NCBI GenBank assembly: GCA_018819225.1 | Contig: JAHJQN010000002.1 | Coordinates: forward strand, 1 to 64,000 | DNA from: Microcaldota archaeon | GTDB taxonomy: Archaea; Micrarchaeota; Micrarchaeia; Norongarragalinales; SBBD01 | Reading direction: 5' to 3' | Length of the DNA stretch: 64,000 nucleotides | Shown: positions 44,001 through 51,541 of the stretch, piece after piece | Position numbering within the stretch: position 1 is the first letter of the stretch | Layout: the number at the start of each line of letters is the position of its first letter | The notes under the pieces: generated by a model | Databases searched by the model: none | What the model was told of the DNA's origin: nothing | Seen by the model: only the letters and a program-made list of their open reading frames with translations | Position numbers and translations under genes: made by a program

Positions 44001-47000
44001 GCACGGGAAACGATGAAGTCCAGAACATCACGTACGCCCTATCCAATTACCCGAACTTCAGCGTGACGCTGATCAACAACGTCTCGAACTTAACGGCGGG
44101 CACGAACGTAACCATTTCCATCAACGTGTCGGTTCCGTTATTCCATGACCCCGGCGCGACTTCCGGATCATTGTACATGAATTCGACGAACGCGCCCCCT
44201 CACAACATGAGTCTCGAGATCAACGTGTCCGAAGACCGCAGCTGGAGCATGACGCCCACCGAATGCGAGAAAACCGAGAGCCCCGACTTTGGAACGGTTT
44301 GTGAAGTATTCATCAACAACACGGGTAACACGTACATCAATTTCACCCTGGACCCTCAAAGCGCGAACTTTTCCGAATTGAATATCACGACGCTCAACTT
44401 GACCAAATTCGGAAATTATTTGTTCCTCGCCTCCTACAATGTTACCGGCGAGCCCAAAATCAATTACACGGCGATTTACACGATCAATGTGACGGATGTT
44501 AGCGGTTCGCCGCTCAACCGTTCGCTGACCATTCGCTTGATTCCGTTCGCATCCCTTTCCGTCAATATTTCCGTTATTTCAAACCGGACGGAACAATTGG
44601 GTTCCGTTACCGTTTACGGAAACGTGACGGACGCAAACCTCGTCGGCATCGTCAACATGACGATGAACATCACCGACCCCACTGGAAATACCTCAACGAA
44701 CAACATGACGCTCATCAACGTATCCAACAATACGTATCAATTCACGTCCACGTTCCCGAATGTTTCCGGCAACACGATTCACAGAGGGAATTACACGGTC
44801 GTCATTACGGCCACGGACACGATTTTGGTTCAGGGAAATCAAACCAACTACTTTTTCGTCTACACCCACATCGTGGTCAGCGTGCAAACCCTTTCAAATA
44901 ATTATTATCCCGGGGACACCGCGTCCGTTTTCTATCAAGTGCAGGAGGCGGCCAATTCGACGCTGTATCCCGTCAACGCAACGGTTTCCGTGACGAATCC
45001 CAATAATATCACGTTCTTCAATCAAACGTATGCCGTCGGAACGTCGGGTCTCATTGAACCGCTTCCCACGTTCGTGATCGGAAACGACCAGCCCCTCGGC
45101 AATTACACCTTATCCGCGTATTCCATTTACGATGATACCAACGTGTCTTTGGTGGTAAACGATACGCAAAATTATACGTTTGAAGTCATCGAATCGGCTC
45201 CCAGCAACGTCACGTTCAGCGGTTTACTTGCGGAAATCGATGCCGGCGACCTGTGGTACATTGGAGACACGGTCGAGACCGTCGTCTCTGTTTTTGACGT
45301 GAACGGAACGCCTCTGGATCCGGACTCCATGAACCTCACGGTTTTCGCTCCCAACGATACCATCATCTCCAATGCATCACTCGCCAATTTCACGAAATAC
45401 GGAACGGGGTTGTACCGTTTTGCTCCCTTTACCGTCTCGACGGAAACGGAATCCGGCGTCTACATCGTGCTCTTGAATGTCAGCAAAGGGAACTTCTCGA
45501 CGTCCCGTCTAACGTATTTCCGTATTGCCTCTTCTCTCACGGCCGACATCGAAACGCAGGTGATCTGGTACCCTAACAGCGTCATGCAGTTCGACGTCGT
45601 GGTTCACGCTCTCGAAGGCTTGCCGTTGGATCCCGACAGCATGAACATCACCGTCTACGATCCTGCGGAGGCCATTTACTTCCAGGCGAACCTCACGAAC
45701 TTTACGCGCGTCGGGGAAGGATTCTACATTCTCGAGTACGCGATGCCCATAAACACGGCGACGGGAGATTACCTCGCGTTCTTGAATGTCAGCAAGGGCA
45801 ACATGCACACCAATGCCATCCACCCCTTCCGCGTTTCTTCGGGAGGGCCGTACGACGTACGGTTGGAGATGCTCGAGAACGAAGTGGAACAAGGCGATTA
45901 TTTGGATTTCCGCATCGTCGTCGAGAACATGGGCGATGTGTCGCAGGACGTGTTCCTTGAGTACTGGACGGAGGACGCCAGCGAACAAACCTGGTACTTT
46001 GCTTCGGAAGCCGTTTTCGTGGCTTCCGGACAACAACAATCGTTCCTTCGATCCGCGTTCATCTACACGTCCCAACCCGCGGGCTCGTACTTCATGAAAG
46101 TGCGCATGTCGTACAGCGTCATCCAGCCCCCCATTTTCGCCAACGAAACGTTTTTAGTCACCGGAGCCGATGTGCCGACCACCACTCCGACTCCGCCATC
46201 CGGCGGCGGTCCGCCGACTTCCATTAGCGTCACGCCGACGCCGCCCCCCGGAGATATCTCGGGATCCCCGTCGGCGACGCCTCTCGTGGATCTATCCCAA
46301 TTAACGATTGTCTCGGTTCCCGATGAAGTCGTGGTGGAAAGCGGGGATACAAAGTATTTGAAGATCGAGGCGCGAAACGACGGACTCACGGTTCTCCATA
46401 ATTTGACGCTCTTGTTTTCCGGGCTTCCGCTTTCCTGGACGGAGATCCGGCCTTCCCAAGTCAACGCGCTCGCGCAGAACGACATTGCGAGTTTCGTGGT
46501 CAAAGTCGTGATTCCCAAGAGCGAGAAAACCGGCATTAAAAGCGTGCGGGCGCTCGTGGTAGCCGATGAAGCCCAAGACGAAAAACAATTCAATCTCGTG
46601 GTGTTTGAATCCCGCGTTTCCTTAGTGGAATACGAACTGCAGCGCCTGGAAGAACGGTTGCGCAAGCTCGCAAAAAATACCAAGGAAGCCGAGGATGTGG
46701 GGAAAGAGGTGAATGCGGTTTGGGCGCTCATTGAAGACGCAACCGCCTACAAGAACCTCGCGCAAGAACAATTGCGGCGCGAACAATTGGATGACGCCTT
46801 GACGAACACGAAACTCGCCACCGTTTCCCTCGCAAAAGCAACGGCTCTTCTTGCCGCGTCCGGTTACCGCCCGCCGCCGTTTGCCGGCATCCCCGTTATT
46901 GTGCTCGTCGTGTCCGTGTTCAGTGCCATTGGTCTCGCATTCCTCATCTTCTTGCTGGCAAAGAAACGCGGTTGGCTGAACAAGAAACTCTCATTGAACG

Positions 47001-47224
47001 AGGTCATCAAGCCATCGTCTCCCGCCCAAGTTCCGCCGCCCACGGATTACAGGGACGTGGAAGGATTGGAGAAAGAAAAGGAGAAAATCCTGCGCGTCCT
47101 CAACCTGCTCGAGGAGGAATTGCATCAGGGCGTGATTTCCCAAACCGCGTACCGGGAACTGAAAAAACGCAATGAACGCAAGCTTCAAGGCCTAGAGAAA
47201 CAGTTAAAAAAAGCGAGGTATTGA
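41036..47224 (+). CDS. Giant anchored surface protein (2062 aa)
   Basis: Start GTG 41036, placed 17-24 nt after the TATA; the frame is open from 40940 but that part overlaps a divergent gene. Signal peptide at residues about 5-28. The N-terminal part resembles DUF2341 surface domains (WHYRMRMEIN). Then beta-sandwich modules: a 223-aa tandem duplication (42902-44239) and a 104-aa tandem duplication (about 45230-45853, PLDPDSMN in each). A Pro/Thr linker (about 46180-46290), a NEW3/CARDB-like domain, a coiled coil, one membrane helix (VIVLVVSVFSAIGLAFLIFLLA) and a charged 100-residue inside tail follow. Asn-X-Ser/Thr sites are very dense, so heavy N-glycosylation is expected. Surface layer or adhesion role is inferred. 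Confidence 0.88.
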   Translation: MALGIRRKGLLLLGIFVFLSFSLPVSAADEWSNNTWHYRMRMEINATSYNRTNWTVERDLNFTYLLNQLNGTGSAFDNNSVRVFEYNASGGLVREVPSQFDLLPGYDNTSNAIGTLLFQMNGTTYQNTSRIYYVYFDESFYGAKPVPSYPSAINYSTSEDEFYINNSMLEIGVDTNRNQNTSGIFRIIGREPPFNTMFDVPASGMTAEYSQFSDGTNNLTFNFSGNISVVQGPVRTAVTLVGDEIYWNDPENYTYAGHMVKTYYFYATSGWIKVHLNYTNLNDTAVNRSSTDSGALGFDISAAAPRGFSSTYSSFGNPVDPNSWSMAYPPGSFMEVGLVHLNESGTTNFSIRNDSTYGRIGVHFNYSTVAPNESIADTALIKVNTSEARLAAFQDFRNSWADRESYNESLERWNVTLETNTTFNFYNRNETVVINATILSDIYNLASMVNVSIDNGTPGVPGDDFSVILYDDGTHGDAVSGDLVFTHNFTLNDSANITSNWTLNASAWDASNLFLGFDVYSFNVTEIYNVTMTVLTPLVLANNPVNASLHVQNYRLDTVITGASVSCNYTVQNTFDFNNGTYMVTFTAPSTPNTDYLVMCNATRNGNYGEDADSFAVDADKTNMSISVEPGVYNASSITQADNESYVLLVYSNNTGNGTAVQANLSLALPSGWSANSTLFSCGNVSVGGNCSAAFLVTIPNATGPGNYSINVSALWGNPDATSSSNLTAANVSVLSNPVMNLSVFFLFDYVAPNAEKIFGYFNISSLGNDDLSNVTFNVSNLDDFTITFAPPSFTNISGGTNQAVQINVTAPLGQPTGNYTGTLNVSANNSGYINLTLVIAVSGTNLTISINPNNHTTTNITQTNNNTFVLEVNSTNPGNMTAFDANISLSLPANFTSNSSLYSCGNLNVSDNCSAQFFLTVLAGTPPGNVSVNASLTWNNPEAGNTSNQTPLDVTVASNPVLTVSPANLSANATHGNTTTIANFTLNSTGNDEVQNITYALSNYPNFSVTLINNVSNLTAGTNVTISINVSVPLFHDPGATSGSLYMNSTNAPPHNMSLEINVSEDRSWSMTPTECEKTESPDFGTVCEVFINNTGNTYINFTLDPQSANFSELNITTLNLTKFGNYLFLASYNVTGEPKINYTAIYTINVTDVSGSPLNRSLTIRLIPFASLSVNISVISNRTEQLGSVTVYGNVTDANLVGIVNMTMNITDPTGNTSTNNMTLINVSNNTYQFTSTFPNVSGNTIHRGNYTVVITATDTILVQGNQTNYFFVYTHIVVSVQTLSNNYYPGDTASVFYQVQEAANSTLYPVNATVSVTNPNNITFFNQTYAVGTSGLIEPLPTFVIGNDQPLGNYTLSAYSIYDDTNVSLVVNDTQNYTFEVIESAPSNVTFSGLLAEIDAGDLWYIGDTVETVVSVFDVNGTPLDPDSMNLTVFAPNDTIISNASLANFTKYGTGLYRFAPFTVSTETESGVYIVLLNVSKGNFSTSRLTYFRIASSLTADIETQVIWYPNSVMQFDVVVHALEGLPLDPDSMNITVYDPAEAIYFQANLTNFTRVGEGFYILEYAMPINTATGDYLAFLNVSKGNMHTNAIHPFRVSSGGPYDVRLEMLENEVEQGDYLDFRIVVENMGDVSQDVFLEYWTEDASEQTWYFASEAVFVASGQQQSFLRSAFIYTSQPAGSYFMKVRMSYSVIQPPIFANETFLVTGADVPTTTPTPPSGGGPPTSISVTPTPPPGDISGSPSATPLVDLSQLTIVSVPDEVVVESGDTKYLKIEARNDGLTVLHNLTLLFSGLPLSWTEIRPSQVNALAQNDIASFVVKVVIPKSEKTGIKSVRALVVADEAQDEKQFNLVVFESRVSLVEYELQRLEERLRKLAKNTKEAEDVGKEVNAVWALIEDATAYKNLAQEQLRREQLDDALTNTKLATVSLAKATALLAASGYRPPPFAGIPVIVLVVSVFSAIGLAFLIFLLAKKRGWLNKKLSLNEVIKPSSPAQVPPPTDYRDVEGLEKEKEKILRVLNLLEEELHQGVISQTAYRELKKRNERKLQGLEKQLKKARY
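42902..44239 (+). repeat. 223-aa tandem duplication inside the 2062-aa surface protein
   Basis: Two in-frame copies, 42902-43570 and 43571-44239, each exactly 669 nt. Copy 1 begins NMSISVEPGVYNASSITQ and copy 2 NLTISINPNNHTTTNITQ. The paired Cys of SCGNxxxxxxCSAxF recur in both. Confidence 0.8.
45230..45853 (+). repeat. 104-aa tandem duplication inside the 2062-aa surface protein
   Basis: PLDPDSMNLTV and PLDPDSMNITV lie 312 nt apart (45311 and 45623), and LNVSKGN closes each copy. Edges are estimated from the flanking similarity. Confidence 0.75.
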
Positions 47225-47252
47225 TGCGCATGGTTGCAAGGGGTGAAAGGGG

Positions 47253-48053
47253 TTGAGCCGGGTCATCGGCGTCGTCTCCGGCAAAGGGGGAGTCGGTAAG
47301 ACGACCGTCGTAGTCAACGTCGGCGCAGCGCTCGCGCACCGTTTCAAGAAGCGCGTGGCCGTAGTCGACTGTAACGTGACGACGTCTCACCTGGGGGTCT
47401 CCCTCGGTTTTTCCTATCTCTCGAAGACGCTTAACCACGTTTTGCGAGGGGAAAGCACGATCCACCAAGCCATTTACGATCATCATTCCGGCATGAAAGT
47501 CATTCCGTCGTCGATGAAACTGAAAGACCTGAAAGGCATTGACTTTGCTCGATTGAAGCCTGCGATTCGCGATCTCGAAAAGTCGTTCGATATCGTCTTG
47601 TTGGATGCGGGCCCGGGTTTGGGTCGGGAGGGCGTGGGCGCGCTCCTGGCGTCGCAAGAACTGCTTTTTGTTTCTCAACCGACGCTTCCCGCGATCATGG
47701 ATATTGTCCGTTGTCAGGAAGCGGTCAAAGGAACGGACAAGCCGCATCTCGGCATCGTCTTAAATCTCGTGGAGAATCACGGACATCATCTCACGAAGGA
47801 GAACGTCGAAAATCTTTCGAGCTTGGAAGTGGTTTCCGTGATTCCGCGTGATGACCGCGTGCCGGAGAGTCTAGCGGCCCAAACCCCGGTCGTGCTCTCG
47901 CATCCTCAATCGCCGGCGGGTCAAGAGCTTTTAGCCTTGGCGGCTCGAATCATCGGAGAACCCGTGCAACGCGTGCCCACGCCTTCGGAACACGTCCGTT
48001 CGCGCTTTAAGGGCGCGTTAAGTTCCATCAACCGCGCCATCGGCATCGACTGA
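47253..48053 (+). CDS. minD: MinD/ParA-like P-loop ATPase
   Basis: 266 aa. Start TTG 47253, 8 nt after GGGGTG; no in-frame ATG gives this N-terminus. Deviant Walker A GKGGVGKTT with the signature Lys (residues about 10-18), switch I VVDCNVTTSHLG, and a Walker B region reading LLDAGPGLG where LLDxPAG is usual. The C-terminal amphipathic stretch (FKGALSSINRAIGI) could bind membrane. It follows the giant anchored protein by 28 nt. The context suggests it positions a surface structure. T7 follows the stop. Confidence 0.88.
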   Translation: MSRVIGVVSGKGGVGKTTVVVNVGAALAHRFKKRVAVVDCNVTTSHLGVSLGFSYLSKTLNHVLRGESTIHQAIYDHHSGMKVIPSSMKLKDLKGIDFARLKPAIRDLEKSFDIVLLDAGPGLGREGVGALLASQELLFVSQPTLPAIMDIVRCQEAVKGTDKPHLGIVLNLVENHGHHLTKENVENLSSLEVVSVIPRDDRVPESLAAQTPVVLSHPQSPAGQELLALAARIIGEPVQRVPTPSEHVRSRFKGALSSINRAIGID

Positions 48054-48060
48054 TTTTTTT
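48054..48060 (+). terminator. Oligo-U terminator after minD
   Basis: T7 directly after the TGA stop, typical of archaeal intrinsic termination. Confidence 0.5.
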
Positions 48061-48121
48061 ACTTAAGCAAATCCGTGTCTTTTTATTTACGCCCAGCCGT
48101 TTCCACGTCGGTGGTATTGAC

Positions 48122-48520
48122 ATGGATGAAAAAAAGTGGTTTGTTTTAGCGATGGTCGCGCTATCCGGTCTCGTTCTCGCGGGTTCCCTCGCGGATTCCG
48201 GGGAAATTCCAGTGCTTCCGGAAGACGACGTCTATTACCGTACGGGAAATGCGTTCCACGACGATTTTCGCCTGGACATCGGCGAGCGCATCGAGTTCCG
48301 TTTCCGTAACGACGATATCCGCAGCGTGCAACTGATCAACATCACGCCGGAAGGCCAGGCCGAGATTGTCTATGGCTTCGTGAACGGGCACGGCGGCGGC
48401 GCCATGGTTTTCTTTGCGGGCATCGAGGACATGGGGTTTCCCGTCGAGGTCGTCAAGATGACGGAGAACAAGGCGTTATTGGTTATCCCCCACCCCATCA
48501 CTCAAACATTTCCCGACTAG
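48122..48520 (+). CDS. Small exported or membrane-anchored protein
   Basis: 132 aa. N-terminal hydrophobic segment (VLAMVALSGLVLAGSLA, residues about 8-24) and an extracellular beta-rich part with a GHGGGAMVFF stretch. Not recognised. GGTGGT lies shortly before ATG 48122, and a TATA-like CTTTTTATTT lies at 48078-48088. Two T8-9 runs follow the stop. Confidence 0.7.
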   Translation: MDEKKWFVLAMVALSGLVLAGSLADSGEIPVLPEDDVYYRTGNAFHDDFRLDIGERIEFRFRNDDIRSVQLINITPEGQAEIVYGFVNGHGGGAMVFFAGIEDMGFPVEVVKMTENKALLVIPHPITQTFPD

Positions 48521-48540
48521 TTTTTTTTCTCTTTTTTTTT
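48521..48540 (+). terminator. Strong double oligo-U terminator
   Basis: T8-C-T-C-T9 immediately after the TAG stop at 48520. The clearest archaeal terminator in the window. Confidence 0.75.
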
Positions 48541-48584
48541 CCCTCGAGGAAAACCATAATAACCTCCCTACTGTATCTCATTTT

Positions 48585-49235
48585 ATGGATTATGCCCAAT
48601 ACGCCGATCCCCTCGTTTCCTTTGCGTCCACGATTTACGCGTACGGGGATGCCGTGCTGGGGAGCATGGGCATGACCATTGCCGTGCTAGCCATCGGGAT
48701 GGCAGTCTACGCGGCGATTGTCGGCACGTTTTACACCTTTCTTTCCCGGCGCGTGTTATTCGATGTCAAGGATCAAAAGAAAACCGGCGTCCTGGGATTC
48801 TTATCCAAACTGACGGGTATCGTAGGGTTGATCGTCAATTACACGATCATTTTCCCTCTCATCGTATTCATCTGGTTCGTGCTGCTCTCTTCATTCCTTT
48901 TCTTCCTTTCCCGCACGCTCACTCTTGAGACGGTGTTCGTGCTTTCTCTTTCCGTGGTCAGTGCGATCCGCATTCTCGCATATTACAAGCAGGAAATTGC
49001 CGTGGATTTATCGAAAATGTTACCGCTCGCACTGCTGGGAGTGTTGATCGTCGAGCCCACGCTTTTTTCTCAAACGCTTTTCGAGGACCGTCTAATGCAA
49101 CTCCTTTCCGCGTTGCCTCGCTTTGCTCCCTTTCTTTTGCTCGTCATCGGTTTGGAATGGACGCTTCGCATTGGTTACGCGGTTTCCAAAATATTCGTTC
49201 GCAAGAAAGACGACGCATCCTCTCCCTCGGAGTAA
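48585..49235 (+). CDS. Multi-pass membrane protein, 216 aa
   Basis: Five or six membrane helices (for example TIAVLAIGMAVYAAIVGTFY; FPLIVFIWFVLLSSFLFFLS; LALLGVLIVEPTLF; FLLLVIGLEWTLRIGYA) and a short charged tail. Not recognised. TATA-like CATAATAAC at about 48553-48562 suits a leaderless start. T7 (49237-49243) follows the stop. Confidence 0.75.
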   Translation: MDYAQYADPLVSFASTIYAYGDAVLGSMGMTIAVLAIGMAVYAAIVGTFYTFLSRRVLFDVKDQKKTGVLGFLSKLTGIVGLIVNYTIIFPLIVFIWFVLLSSFLFFLSRTLTLETVFVLSLSVVSAIRILAYYKQEIAVDLSKMLPLALLGVLIVEPTLFSQTLFEDRLMQLLSALPRFAPFLLLVIGLEWTLRIGYAVSKIFVRKKDDASSPSE

Positions 49236-49236
49236 C

Positions 49237-49243
49237 TTTTTTT
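49237..49243 (+). terminator. Oligo-U terminator
   Basis: T7 one base after the TAA stop of the 216-aa membrane protein gene. Confidence 0.5.
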
Positions 49244-49288
49244 CCCGCAACGCATACGCTTTAATTCCGTCTTTTCCTTCGTTATTTC

Positions 49289-50317
49289 ATGCGCTTGCCC
49301 GCCATCGCGCTGTTACTCGCCTCGATTCTGGTCAGCGTCCACGCGCTTTCCATTGAAGACGAAGCGAGCTTCTACGCGGAGCCCGGGGAAAAATCGGCGT
49401 ATGCCCCCTTGTTATACGACGGACAAGACTATTTCTTGATTCTCGTCGATAATCGTCCGGTGGCTTTGCTGACGCGGGAGGGAATAGATCTCGTGATCGT
49501 TCAAGACACACGATTCATTGACCTCATTCTCCGGGAATTCGTTGCCGCAGGCTTTCCATCCATCCTACTGGTTACGGAGGAAGGAAAGTCTTATGCATCC
49601 GTTCTGAAAAACGAGCAGTTTTTACGCCAGCCCGCTGCGGAAAGACGAAAGATCATTTACTCGCGCGACATCGCCTATCGCGACCTGTTAGTGCGGCGCG
49701 ATATCCTGTTCAAAAAATTGAACGCTTTGAGGGAAGTCGAGCTCGTGGCCCTGGATGACGATCTCGTGATTCTCAACCAGTTATTGCGCGACATGCGGCA
49801 GGCGCATTCGTTGGAGGCCGTGGAAAAATTTGCTTCGCGTTTCGATACCCGTTTGGAGCCCGCGGTCGATCGCGTCGAAAACTTGGAATCCATTGTCGAA
49901 GCGCATTACCTGGCTTCAAGAGGCATAGCGAACGCGTCGCGTGCCATCGATAAGGCGCTCATTCGTTTCGGAACGGATTCCGAGCTCTTAAAAGAGCTTA
50001 AACGGGATCTGCTGGCTCTGGAGTACGACATGACGCAGTTGGAAGCGAGCATCAGCACCGGCAAACCCCTTGAAACGCGCGATTTTTCTCCCATTGCCAC
50101 GGGCGCGCGAGTCATTCTCCGCGAATCGGAAGGAAAAACCGCATTCCCCTGGGTATGGTACGCCTTCTCTCTCATATTGCTTGGGCTCTTGGTTGCAGGA
50201 AGTTATTTGTTCTATAAGAAATACCGTCCGCGCTCGCCGAAAGAAGCATTGACAATAGGCCAGCGCATCCTGCGCAACTTTCGCTTGTTTGAAGAAAAAG
50301 AGGAACGGAACTCTTAA
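49289..50317 (+). CDS. Signal-peptide protein with helical ectodomain and C-terminal anchor
   Basis: 342 aa. Signal peptide (residues 1-19), a 100-residue alpha/beta part (YDGQDYFLILVDNRPVALL), a long helical section (residues about 130-255) likely to form coiled coils, one membrane helix (WVWYAFSLILLGLLVAGSYLF) and a basic inside tail. Not recognised. TATA-like GCTTTAATT lies about 25 nt before ATG 49289. The stop TAA shares TTAA (50314-50317) with the convergent gene's stop. Confidence 0.75.
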   Translation: MRLPAIALLLASILVSVHALSIEDEASFYAEPGEKSAYAPLLYDGQDYFLILVDNRPVALLTREGIDLVIVQDTRFIDLILREFVAAGFPSILLVTEEGKSYASVLKNEQFLRQPAAERRKIIYSRDIAYRDLLVRRDILFKKLNALREVELVALDDDLVILNQLLRDMRQAHSLEAVEKFASRFDTRLEPAVDRVENLESIVEAHYLASRGIANASRAIDKALIRFGTDSELLKELKRDLLALEYDMTQLEASISTGKPLETRDFSPIATGARVILRESEGKTAFPWVWYAFSLILLGLLVAGSYLFYKKYRPRSPKEALTIGQRILRNFRLFEEKEERNS

Positions 50318-50583
50318 GGCGAGGTTGGCTCGGCCACGTGTTCGGCGACAATCTCGAAATCCTTGTCCCGCGCGGAACGCGTTGAGGTCTTGTTTTTCAT
50401 ATCCTCTTTCAGCTGCTTCGCCTCCCCCATGATTTTATCCGCATACGTTTCCATTTCCTTCAGTCGGCGTTCTTGCCGCTGAAGCAAGCGCTCCTCGTTT
50501 TGTTTCATTTTCGTTAGCATGTACGCGAATACCGTTAAAGCGCCTGCCAGCCACACGGCCATGAACAGAATGGAATCCGCCAT
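50314..50583 (-). CDS. Small membrane protein with coiled-coil tail, 89 aa
   Basis: Start ATG 50583 has GGAGGGA before it; the frame is open from 50610. One membrane helix (SILFMAVWLAGALTVFAYML) followed by a highly charged helix (EERLLQRQERRLKEMETYADK). Not recognised. Could be an accessory scaffold of the nearby surface proteins. Stop overlaps the convergent gene's stop. Confidence 0.65.
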   Translation of the reverse strand: MADSILFMAVWLAGALTVFAYMLTKMKQNEERLLQRQERRLKEMETYADKIMGEAKQLKEDMKNKTSTRSARDKDFEIVAEHVAEPTSP

Positions 50584-50644
50584 ATCCCTCCAGTGCTTTC
50601 TCGAGATCACTAGTTAAAAGACAAGGGGGTTTGCGCACGAAAGC

Positions 50645-51247
50645 CTACGACGCCAAGTCGAACCAAATATCGTAGCTCATATACGACGACGTTTTGGCGA
50701 CAACGATTTCATAGCTGAGCGTCCCGAACCCGTTCGTCGAGGTAAACGCGGAAATTTCCGTGCAGAAGAAGTAGTTGGACGGAGCCGCCGCATCATAGAA
50801 TATTCCGGTCAAGCGGTTGTCCGTCGTATTCAATTTGTTCACGCTGGATGTATTGCATACGGTGTCCTGCGTATCGAAATGGTTGCTCGTAACGTAGTAT
50901 CCGGTCAGCGAGAAGTTGCCGTCCGTGTTCGCGGTCGTTGGCGCTGCCGAGAAGGGTTCGGTCGGCGTATCCCCTTCATCGAAAAAGAATAGTTTTCCGT
51001 AATGGACGGTTTTCCGGTACATGACGTTTCCCAGAGAGGTGTCGTTTCGGACCTCGAAGCTTACGTTGCCGTAAAAGCCCACGTATTGCTGCATTCGACC
51101 CGCTACCGACATGTTGCGCGAGGTCCCGTTATTGGTCGGCACGGGCTCCGCCGTATTATCGGATTGCTCGACTGCTGCCCAAACGAACGTCACGAGAAGC
51201 GCGAACGCTATAGGCAACGCGAGAGACAGTACTCTCTTATTCCTCAT
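50645..51247 (-). CDS. Secreted protein with signal peptide, 200 aa
   Basis: Start ATG 51247 or 51253. Signal peptide (VLSLALPIAFALLVTFVWA) followed by an Asn-X-Ser/Thr-rich, beta-rich secreted domain with two Cys (VCNTSS, FCTEIS). No anchor at the C-terminus. Not recognised. Divergent from the giant modular protein. Confidence 0.72.
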   Translation of the reverse strand: MRNKRVLSLALPIAFALLVTFVWAAVEQSDNTAEPVPTNNGTSRNMSVAGRMQQYVGFYGNVSFEVRNDTSLGNVMYRKTVHYGKLFFFDEGDTPTEPFSAAPTTANTDGNFSLTGYYVTSNHFDTQDTVCNTSSVNKLNTTDNRLTGIFYDAAAPSNYFFCTEISAFTSTNGFGTLSYEIVVAKTSSYMSYDIWFDLAS

Positions 51248-51253
51248 GTGCAT

Positions 51254-51541
51254 CGGTCCTGTGAAACGGTTTTTCTACCAAAACAGTCGCTCCAAGACTG
51301 TCCAAAAACCTTGTTTGATGGGTACGCTTCATCAACGCAAGGTGCTTTATTAATCTTATTGTATGGGTTCCGAACGAATTTTGGTGCGATGATTAACGAA
51401 TTCTTCCTCGTAGATTTTAAGGGATTCTGCACCGGGATGAAAGAGTAGGTTTTTAAGGGATTGCTCAATAACGAATGCAGGTTTTCGCGAGGCAATTTGC
51501 AGGAATTTTCGCTTCGTTGTAGGGAGGGGGTTGTACCGTAA
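51254..51541. promoter_or_regulatory. Divergent promoter region ahead of the giant modular gene
   Basis: 288 nt without a gene. Holds A/T elements that may be TATA boxes: TTTATTAATC near 51343-51352 (suiting the minus-strand gene) and TTTTTAAGGG near 51450-51458 (suiting the plus strand). GGGAGGGGG at 51522-51530 is a strong ribosome site for GTG 51542. No repeat or RNA gene was seen. Confidence 0.4.
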
